This document shows, one piece after another, positions 56,099-64,000 of a DNA stretch of 64,000 bases. A program made the translations under genes and the position numbers. The stretch is from positions 937,520 to 1,001,519 of the forward strand of contig MU004193.1 of NCBI GenBank assembly GCA_010093605.1. The letters run 5' to 3'. The notes beneath the pieces were generated by a model. That model did no database searches, was not told the origin of the DNA, and worked only from the letters and a program-made list of their open reading frames with translations. This DNA is from Lophium mytilinum (taxonomy: Eukaryota; Ascomycota; Dothideomycetes; Mytilinidiales; Mytilinidiaceae). Within the stretch, counting starts at the first letter, position 1, and each line of letters opens with the position of its first letter.

Positions 56099-56542
56099 AT
56101 GACACCAACCCAACTTCTCGCCTCCTTCGGCCTGGGTGCGGCTATTGCCTCCGCCTCTACCCTCGCTCCCCGTGGTAACGCTCGTCACGGTCTGCTTGAG
56201 ATTGAGTCTCTGTCGTGCACCATTCCTGCTACCTCTTTCCCTAGCCCTATCATCGCGATCCACCCTAGCGTCCAGGTCTTTAGTGTCGCTGACTCCACTG
56301 GATACGCCATTGCCACTGCTGTGACCCTCCAGACCATAGTCGCTCGCGACAGCAACCGCCACGGGCCATACGAAACGGAGGTTCTTTCGTTTAGCACTAC
56401 TATTACCACCACCACCTCCTCCACCGTTTTTGTCGCCTCATCCAGCACTCTGATGTCCACCACTCGCACCACTGCTACCGCGTCTTCTTCTCAAAGTCAC
56501 AGCATACCTTTCAATGGATGGAGTTATATGCCGCCTAAATAA
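56099..56542 (+). CDS. small secreted Ser/Thr-rich protein
   Basis: A 147-residue single-exon protein. Residues 1-20 (MTPTQLLASFGLGAAIASAS) are a good signal peptide. The rest has only one cysteine. It is very rich in Ser, Thr, Ala and Val, and around residues 98-133 has T-T-I-T-T-T-T-S-S-T runs that would be O-glycosylated. RHG occurs twice (ARHGLLEIESL, NRHGPYETEVL), suggesting an internal duplication. No GPI signal is seen; it may be wall-associated or released. No family is recognised. Confidence 0.55.
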   Translation: MTPTQLLASFGLGAAIASASTLAPRGNARHGLLEIESLSCTIPATSFPSPIIAIHPSVQVFSVADSTGYAIATAVTLQTIVARDSNRHGPYETEVLSFSTTITTTTSSTVFVASSSTLMSTTRTTATASSSQSHSIPFNGWSYMPPK

Positions 56543-57671
56543 GCATTTGGGCGTTGAAGAGAAAAGATACATTTCCAGTGCGCGAAGATCCAAAAGCCGG
56601 AGGCAGCGCAGTCGAATGATTCACGTAACACATCCTGGCCTTTAGGAGCAAGGTTTTCGATTTGGCGCTCGATTGTTAGAAGCTGTTAAATCATCCTACA
56701 GAAGTATCTTATGGCTGTCGGAGCTATACTCTTGCTGATGGCTTTAAGAAAGAGCGGGTTGAGATAAGAAAAGCAAGGATGCCGCATTTTACTCTGTTTA
56801 TCTGCATGCTCCACGGTGTAAGAAAGAGAGTTGATTCGCCTCTGCTTGAGGCAAACGGCCTCTTGTATGAGTTGTAGAATGACCTAGAGGTTGATCGTAA
56901 CCGGTGGGCAAAGAAATCAAAGCGTGGGCGGCGTGGAGTTGGTAGCACACATAACGTGCAAGTCCAAGCATGCCTTCGCATACACAAGGCCAAAAGCTGT
57001 GCCTGGGATTGTAGTAGGGATGCGATAGGGCGTGATGAAGAGGAGAGAACTCCGGGTTGAATAGTTAGTTTTTGTTGGCGCTAATTTGGGGCTGCTAGAA
57101 TATCCTAAATAGAGCGTTAACAGGCATACACCCTTCTATCTCGCGATCAAGCTATCCTCTACCAACACCATTCCCATCCGCAGCGTTGACAAGCCGAACA
57201 CATAAAGGGGAGTAATGTGTTCACCCGCCGAGTTAACCTACTCACAGTGGTGCCTAGCTGTGTAGAACAGTTTACCACACGCTCTCGAACTTATGGATTT
57301 CATCTCCAACTGTCCTTTCGTTTCATGACGCGCTTGTGCTTCAGCCTGATTTGCTTTAATCAAGATGGTGTTTTTAATTGGTCGCAATGCCATGCTCGAT
57401 ACGCCGCGTTCGTGCAGCTGCATCGCCACAGCGTTACGGCTCATAGCCAGCTCGTAGATTCGATAAAGGCGCTGTCTGTCCGGCCTAACGCGGTAAATTT
57501 CTTATTGCTCTCTCCCTTTCGCTTTCCCTTTTCAGAGTCTGCTGAAAATACTGCAATCTTCAATTTTTTCCATCCTACAGCCGAGCTGAATTTGCCTTTC
57601 GCCGACTCTGCGATCACATCCTGGTCTCGGTCTTGGCAATAACCCAGGCTGAGCCTAGCAAGATCTCTAGT
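56543..57671. other. intergenic, no gene seen
   Basis: About 1.1 kb. A 141-codon plus-strand frame (57217-57642) is overlapped by minus-strand frames and has no domain. An extra 5' exon of the next gene could be hidden here. Confidence 0.45.
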
Positions 57672-59990
57672 ATGGGCAATTGTGGAAGTGGTTTGCAGTG
57701 CGATGCATGCTACGCTAAAGGCGGCGGCTGGGAATACAATAACGTGACCGCGAAAAACGTCACCTGCAAAAGTGTTCTTGAAGCAGATGCCGATATTGTT
57801 GGCAATGGTGTAGGTTACATATCCCTCGAATACTTCTTGGTGGTGCTTAATGCCTGAAGGTTCTATTCGCATTTCTCATCTCAGCAGTTCTGACTTGCGG
57901 TGCCGTCGTCGTTGGATATTTATCTGACTCCCTTTCGGAATCTGACTGGAATCAAGTTGACGACATGTTCGTCAAATGGTTTCAGGCAACGTACCTCAAA
58001 CGAAAGATACTGCCAAAACTCTCTCATTTTTACAAGGCCTCAAAGGCATTATCCCTTCGCCGAACAGTAAATGCCGATGCATCCAGCCTTACCAGAAATG
58101 AGCGCTCAAAAGCTCTTCTGAAGTTCATCCTCGTCTTCAGCGACCAGCAACTAGTGACCGGGCTTGCAATGCTTATTGCTGGCTCGGCCAACCGATGTAG
58201 GATCTCGTATTACGAGTTCCGAGTGGTGGCATGCTTAGGTTGGTTCTCCTTAACCACACATCTGGGCACGCTCGACGTTCTCAAGTACTACATGATCCGG
58301 CACCCAACGGTCCGTAACTGGAGAGTACTAGGCATGATCGTCACAATGATTCTACTGATCTTCGCGCTGGTAACCATCGGACTTAGCGGACCAACAGGAC
58401 AGCGAAGCGATGACACATTGATCAACCCATTGCAATGTGTTTTCGACCATCCTAGCGAATTTAACTACATCGGTGTAGGCTTCACGATATCCATGATTCT
58501 CAGTCCTTACATCGGGCGAGTTCTCAGCCTATACAATTCGGATACCAAGAATGAGGAAGCTCGATATCAGGTTCAGCGGCGAATATGGCAGCGCAATAAT
58601 TCAGGAACCAAATCATCATCGCCAGAAAGCCCTAAAAACCGTACAAAAGGAGGACCAGAACATGAAGATCCTCCTCGGGGAGAGGAACGCGAAGGAATAA
58701 GGATGAGTCTTCACTCAAAGCTTTTGTTACGAAAATTCCGGATGACTAGTACGGATAAGAATCTACTGCAGAGCCTTTTCCTACAAGCTGTAGCTGAAAG
58801 ACACAGCCCCGAAGAGCGAGTCAAGCGGAGTAAGATCTCCGCGCCAGTACGAGGACGACGCGGACTTAAAACACTAGCTCGCAAATTCACGCTCAACATA
58901 GACCACATCCGGCTTTATGAGGATTCATTTCTTTCAAACTTTTCTTCAATGATCTTCTTCCTCGCATATGGACTAGCTCAGACAATCCTGGTCAGATGGA
59001 AAAATGGTCCCATGTTAGGGGAAACTGCTAGAAGAATGGATTTCGGGCAGATTGTTTCTCTCTTCCTCCTTGCACTGCCTCTATTAGCAGCGGTAGAGAT
59101 ATACAGTGGTAAGGAGCTCCTACCTAAAGAAGACTATGGTCAAGACTAACGACTGCGAAGAGGCCCAAAAAGACCACGATGCTGATAGATCTGCCTTGGC
59201 CACGCCGAGCCAGGATGGGGAGATCTCGATTCAGAACGTCAATAAAACAGCTCAACTGCCGAACCCAGTGTCTCACTCAGGTGAAGAGCGTATATCTCAA
59301 GTCTTGACGGCAGAGAGTCTCGAGATGCGACCGCTCGTCCGCAACACTTCCCGTGGAAGAACCGACGCACGTCCAAGTTCCGAGTCGACGTTACCCAGAA
59401 CCAATGCTGGTTCCATCCAAAGTGATGGCGGAAGCGTCCGGGAATCTTCCGTCCGGGACTCTTCACAAGAACCGGCCCACAGCCTTGTGACTAATCTCAA
59501 AGTCTCACAACAAGTGAAAGTTTTAGATCGCGAAGCTGCGATGGCTGGGTTCAGGTACTTCGCTTACGACGCGACCATTTCCCTTCTTGACGCAATCAGT
59601 TTGAATACCGCCAACGTATACTTCTTACTTGTTGTGATGTTTGTTCAATTAATTGTCAACTCCCGCGTTTTTGTGGTTAAAATTGGCGCTTTCAAGAATG
59701 ACCACCGTTTCTACGCCGAGCGAGTAGCAAGCCTGCTGGTCGAAGAGCTTAAATCAGTGAAGCAACATCAGCCGAACAGCCCTGCAGAGCTAGAATCCGA
59801 ACGTTCGGACTCTCGAACTTCTAGCTCGGGTAGTCAGAATACGCGCCTGGGCGTCCAGCGCACGCATACACCGGAACCGCTGGGCCATAACGATTCGGAC
59901 AACGATTGGGAAGATCAATATTCACCGAGGGCCAGTATACGACAAGATACCGAAGCTGATATGGGCATTTTACCACCTTCAAGGCTGTGA
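57672..59990 (+). CDS. polytopic membrane protein of unknown function
   Basis: Three exons: 57672-57809, 57860-59108 and 59161-59990, with 50- and 52-nt introns (branch CTAAC in the second); 738 residues. The start MGNCGSGLQCDACYAKGG is a short Cys-rich segment (with CKSVLEADADIVGNG), followed at once by helix 1 (VLFAFLISAVLTCGAVVVGYL). About six more helices follow, to FLLALPLLAAVEIY. This is a widespread fungal architecture without known function. A basic cytosolic loop (about residues 230-300) carries PESPKNRTKGG. The third exon is a hydrophilic Ser/Arg-rich tail but contains another hydrophobic segment (ANVYFLLVVMFVQLIVNSRVFVV). The N-terminal methionine is uncertain; a further upstream exon with a signal sequence may exist. 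Likely plasma-membrane located. Confidence 0.65.
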
Positions 59991-60593
59991 GTCGAGCCAT
60001 ATCAGACGAAGTCCACAGAGAACGGAATATCTTAGAACGGAGCGTAGTTGGCGTAGCTTACGAATGAAGAACTTAAGTAATCTATGACTCTGCGGGTCCA
60101 CTCTCATTCATTATCCGATCCACCGATGGAGAATTTTGGGCTGGATTCTTTCTATGTCCAAAGGCGCATGCTAGCAATCGGGTTATGATCTTGATGGAGG
60201 GGGAGACCCGTTGAAGCTGAAGAGAATCTTACTCATTAGAAGGTTTTCTTGATTCCACTAACCATGTTAGACACACGAGGGTGATAGGAAACTATAATTG
60301 ACTCTCAGCCTATAGCTAAAGACTGTCAGCAAATATGCCAAATTTGGCTGCGTGCTTTCTTGCTCCGTGATCGACGGGTACGTGCTAGAAAAGTTTGCTA
60401 AAGTCGATTTCAAAATGGGACCTTGCCGGCTTCGGTATTTGTTTTATCAAGTTCAGCTTCACTGAATCTTAGTGTTCCCAGGACGCCCCCTGCGCTTACG
60501 TAATACGGCATAGACATGATATATGCAGGTGATGAAAACAGTCATCGACATTACAAGAAGGTATTCTCCCTTACACCAAGTAAACATCTACTC
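59991..60593. other. intergenic, no gene seen
   Basis: 603 bp. Nothing recognised beyond the start region of the arginyl-tRNA synthetase relic. Confidence 0.5.
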
Positions 60594-62640
60594 ATGGCCG
60601 CGGAACAGGATCTAGCAGAGCAGCTAGCACAACTCCGTGTTAGCCAGGCAGAGATTCCAGCATGTTATCCGCAATCCAACCCGGTCGACATATTTCGGGT
60701 TCATATAGCAAACACGCTTGCAGACGTCTCAGGCTTTGACGCAAAGAAAATCTTCCCTTTGTTGCAACGGACTTAAACTTTAGAGCATGGAGATCTGCTG
60801 CTCCCGGTCCCTGCCCTCAAGGCCAAGGGCGAAAAGCCCGACGAGCTCGCTACCCGCTGGGCTGAAGAGGTATGTCCGACTCCCCGCACTTCAGCGGCTC
60901 GATTTTCGCTAAGTGTTTGGTGCTGCACAGTTCCCGGACTCCCCACTCGTCAACAAGCCAATAGTCGATGCGTCGTTCCTCCGATTCTTCTTTAAGCTTG
61001 CACCTACGAAATCGAAAAACACGGGGTATCAATCCACCCTGGTCTACAAATTACCCGGAGATTCACAGTCTGGCCGTAAACGCATCTTGATTGAGTTCTC
61101 CTCGCCAAACATTGCCAAGCCTTTCCACGAAGGTCACCTCCGGAGCACAATCATTGGAGGTTTCTTGGGCAACTTATACGAAGGCGCCGGTTACGATGTG
61201 GTGCGGCTCAACTACCTCGGAGACTCAGGGAAACAATATGGCCTGCTAGCACTACGCTTCAAGAAGTTCGGCGACGAGGAAGCGCTCCAGGCGGATCCAA
61301 TACAACATCTGTACCAGATATACGTCAAAATCAATCAACTAGTCTCCGAGGAACGTAAAGAAATCCAGGCCTTGGAAATAGCTGGAGAGGAGGCTGCCAT
61401 GATCAAGGACAATGGACTAGATGAGCAGGCTCGCCAATACTTCAAGGCTATGTGCAACAACGACCGTGAGGCCATTGAATTGTGGAGAAGGTTTCGTGAA
61501 CTCGGTATCGAGCGATATAAGAAGTCCTACGCTAGGCTCAACATCCATTTCGACACGTATGCGGGAGAAAGCCTGGTGAAGGAAGAGAGTATGAAGATCG
61601 CAGAAACGAAGATGGCTGATGCTAGGATCACCGAGATCTCGCAAGGGGCTACCATCGTCGACTTCTCCAAGCATGTCCCTGGCAAAGTTGGCAAGGCGCT
61701 TGGTAAGGGGTTGGTGCGGAAGAAGGATGGAACGAGTCTCTATCTCGCGCGTGATATCGGCGCGATGTTTGAACGAGACGAACACTATAAGTTCGACCAG
61801 ATGATGTACGTGGTTGCTACTGACCAGGACCTTCATCTAAAACAGTTATTCAAGATCGTCGAGTTGATCGGGCATGACGACCTTCGATCTCGAGTCACCC
61901 ACGTGAATTTCGGCCTAGTTCTGGGAATGAGCACGCGGAGGGGCACTGCTGTATTCTTGGATGATGTGCTACGGGATGTTGGCGACAAGATTGCATGAAG
62001 TGATGAAGAAGAACGAAGCAAAGTATGCTCAGGTTGTTGATCCTGAGAAGATCGCCGACATTTTAGGTATCAGCAGTGTTATGGTCCAGGACATGAGCGG
62101 CAAACGGTACTATCACCTAGCTTATCGTCTTGTTTCATATACTTTCCTAAAGCTGACTAAACTTAGATTCAATAACTACCACTTCAACATGGAGACAATG
62201 ACCTCCTTCGAGGGAGACACTGGACCGTACCTCCAGTACTCGCACGCTCGGCTATGCTCGATGTTTTCCAAGGCAGGCGTTCCAGCTTCTGACTTTGAGT
62301 CGGCAGATCTCAGTCTTATGATTGGACCTCACGCAATCAACCTGGTTCGGCTTCTTGCTCGATTCCCGGACACGATTCAAAATAATCTGAAGACACACGA
62401 ACCTACTACGGTCTTAACCTATCTCTTTCGCCTGACACATGCTCTGAATAGCAGCTAAGATGTGCTCAAGGTGATTGGAAGTGGCCAGAGCTGATGAAGA
62501 CTCGGTTGGCATTGTATGATGCAACAGGATCAGTGATCAACAGCGGAATGCGTCGTCTCGGCCTCAACCCGGTCGAACGGTCAGTCTCGGACTCATCCAA
62601 CGGTTTTCGTCTGCTAATGCATTTGTTAGTATGTGAGTGC
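60594..62640 (+). pseudogene. arginyl-tRNA synthetase pseudogene (unprocessed copy)
   Basis: Reads as cytosolic ArgRS in family order. First is DLAEQLAQLRVSQAEIP, then IDASFLRFFFKL-like text and SSPNIAKPFHEGHLRSTI (the HIGH-box region, here HEGH). After these come RLNYLGDSGKQYGLL, LYLARDIGAMFERDE, LGMSTRRGTAVFLDDVL, TSFEGDTGPYLQYSHARL and the anticodon-domain LTYLFRLTHALNSS. There are several lesions: TAA in place of an expected Gln after LLQRT (60774-60776), a 1-nt insertion before the KMHEVMKK-equivalent near 61990, TAA after LNSS (62456-62458) and a frame change near 62487. Intron 60870-60930, and one after AKR-type GKR near 62109-62166, retain donor and acceptor signals, so this is a DNA-level duplicate and not a retrocopy. 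An intact gene is presumably elsewhere. Confidence 0.85.
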
Positions 62641-63402
62641 TACACCGTAAAGCTTAAGCAATGGATGGCGGAGCGCTTGCCTCCAGATTTTATCAATGAA
62701 TCGGGCTGTGAAGCTTGAACACCTCCTTGCTTCTATGATAGATAGGCCGCCTCCTGACGGTGCATTTCTATCATTTCTACCGTTGACACCACGGAAAACT
62801 CTGCTAAAAGCCGGTTGACCGCACAGTTGAAACCGAGGCCAAAGAGCTAGGGAAGTCACGTCAAACGCAGTTCGATGCCTTGCAAAAATAAGATGATGTA
62901 GTCAACAATTTCCAAAAGCGATTGACGACTGCGCTGCCATTGGAGCCCTGCTTCTCTGCCTTCGAGCCGGTGACCTACTCATATGGTTCCCAAGTGGCTC
63001 ATTACGATTCGTCATGCGGCTTGCTGAGAATGACGATAGAAGGGACAAGATTACGAGCTACTTTGAGACCGTTTTATTCATTACTTTGATGCGTCCAGCT
63101 TCACGGCCAGCGACTCGATGCCGAAGACGTGGTTCAAGATGACCTCAAATCACGTCGGATTAACGAGAAGAAATAGATAGGTGACCAAATATGTATTGAC
63201 GTGAGTAGGGTGACATGAAGAGGTGAACGTTGCGGGCAGCATCCCTGTCTGACGCTAGAGCTAAAGCGGAATCATGTTGACATTTTTCTCGCACAGCAAC
63301 CGAGCCGAACTTTTCAACCTCACCAAACATCCTCAACCACCACCGCCCACTCACGCATCTCGGTCCTACACTCCTGGGAGTCGAGTTCCTAAGGCAGCAA
63401 TA
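62641..63402. other. intergenic, no gene seen
   Basis: About 0.8 kb; tail of the synthetase relic fades out and the leader of the last gene begins. No feature seen. Confidence 0.5.
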
Positions 63403-64000
63403 ATGCCTCGCAAGCAGGTCTACGGCAAACGTGCCCCGGCCATGTCGCTCTTTTCGAATATTCTTGATTCCTCGAGCCCGGAGCAATTAGATGTGAACGC
63501 ACCACGACGTCGGAGGATGCCAGGGGAGAAAAGGGCTGCGAAGAAGACAGAAACCGAGCTGAAAGATATAAAGAATGAAAGGATACAGGAGGCGGAAGTT
63601 GCGAAGCAAGAGGCGGTCAAGACACAAGGGCATGAGGATACTGCACTGGGCGATATTGAGAACCAGATGGAGAGCTTGAAACTTGAGGCTGCAGATACAG
63701 AAGCGCGATCGAAAGAGAGTTCGAAAGAGAAGAAGGCTAGGAAAGCGCTGAGAACAAAGGATGCGAATTCGAACCCGGTCGCTACGGAGGGGATCAAGCA
63801 GAAACGACGCATAAAACCTACATCTGTGATCATACCGGTGGATACAGAATCCCATAATGAGGTGCCTGTGGAGATAGCTCTAAAAGAGATGCCACTAGCA
63901 GAGCAACCTCTAGATGCCCTAGCCAAGTTGGCGATACGCCCGAAGTCGTCACATGAAAACCACCAGGTCCAAGCCCAAGCTGCAATCCTTCCTAAACAAC
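63403..64000 (+). CDS. lysine-rich nuclear-type protein, 5' part only (haspin-like?)
   Basis: An ATG at 63403 (context GGCAGCAATAATG) opens a frame with no stop to the window end, 199 codons. The start MPRKQVYGKRAPAMSLF is basic. The rest is Lys/Glu-rich with likely coiled-coil content (EAEVAKQEAV, LGDIENQMESLKLEA) and a basic patch KQKRRIKPTSVIIP that could be a nuclear signal. The MPxKxVYGKR opening resembles the N-terminus I associate with fungal haspin kinases, but no kinase domain lies within the window, so this is only a suggestion. Minus-strand frames of 122-168 codons over the same bases are taken as shadows. The long open frame and start context make it a credible gene. Confidence 0.6.
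   Translation, partial: MPRKQVYGKRAPAMSLFSNILDSSSPEQLDVNAPRRRRMPGEKRAAKKTETELKDIKNERIQEAEVAKQEAVKTQGHEDTALGDIENQMESLKLEAADTEARSKESSKEKKARKALRTKDANSNPVATEGIKQKRRIKPTSVIIPVDTESHNEVPVEIALKEMPLAEQPLDALAKLAIRPKSSHENHQVQAQAAILPKQ

Noticed and set aside
60774-62458. Reassigned TAA codons as explanation of the ArgRS breaks
   Set aside because: Other genes here end in TAA (for example the four-TM protein at 10734), and frame changes also occur, so decay is the simpler reading.
63420-63926. 168-codon minus-strand frame with Ser/Phe-rich hydrophobic content
   Set aside because: Antisense of the lysine-rich plus-strand frame; hydrophobicity comes from the complement of Lys/Glu codons.
1-64000. tRNA, rRNA, CRISPR arrays, LTR retroelements or virus-derived genes
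   Set aside because: Looked for B-box-like motifs, regular spaced repeats, reverse transcriptase and capsid-like sequence; nothing credible found by eye.

Overview
This window comes from the nuclear genome of a filamentous ascomycete (Pezizomycotina). Three things point there. Coding regions are GC-rich and cut by short introns (mostly 47-127 nt) with GTRNGT donors, CTGAC/CTAAC branch points and AG acceptors. The families present are typical of these fungi: RTA1-like, TmpA-like, Dal5-type MFS, 2EXR/F-box-like, CBM18-GH18 chitinases and a proline-rich annexin. Older repeats carry transitions that look like repeat-induced point mutation (RIP). Class cannot be fixed from the sequence; Dothideomycetes is only a guess. 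Splice junctions below were placed by eye from frame, donor, branch and acceptor signals. They need transcript data.

Layout. 0-9.6 kb: a HAD hydrolase with a three-codon first exon, a TA-flanked inverted-repeat element that seems to carry the 3' part of a gene, a secreted PLC-like phosphodiesterase, a lipocalin-like protein, a flavin monooxygenase relic and a MITE. 10-18 kb: a 10-cysteine secreted protein, a four-TM protein, an RTA1-like protein, inositol-pentakisphosphate 2-kinase and a small two-exon membrane protein. 19.6-34.7 kb: a Dal5-type MFS transporter, a short exon relic, a GH18 chitinase with a decayed cysteine-rich tail, an F-box protein, an SDR and a TmpA-like membrane flavoprotein. 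37-43.8 kb: a GFA-family protein, RNA 3'-phosphate cyclase, a three-unit tandem satellite, a second Dal5-type transporter and a 3-hydroxyacyl-CoA dehydrogenase relic. 44.7-50 kb: four consecutive plus-strand 2EXR/F-box-like genes, the last with an apparent frameshift. 50-64 kb: a seven-exon annexin, a second GH18 chitinase with an embedded chitin-binding module, a Ser/Thr-rich secreted protein, a 738-residue membrane protein, a decayed arginyl-tRNA synthetase copy that keeps its introns, and the 5' end of a lysine-rich protein running off the window.

There is no obvious biosynthetic cluster. Intact single-copy housekeeping-type genes (IPK1, RTC, annexin, RTA1) are interleaved with surface and secreted functions and with several gene relics in long AT-richer gaps. 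The most unusual items are the element carrying a gene fragment, the 2EXR-like array, the exon-plus-intron duplication in the annexin, and the concentration of relics (FMO, 3-HAD, ArgRS, chitinase tail). I found no tRNA, rRNA, CRISPR, retroelement or virus-derived sequence.
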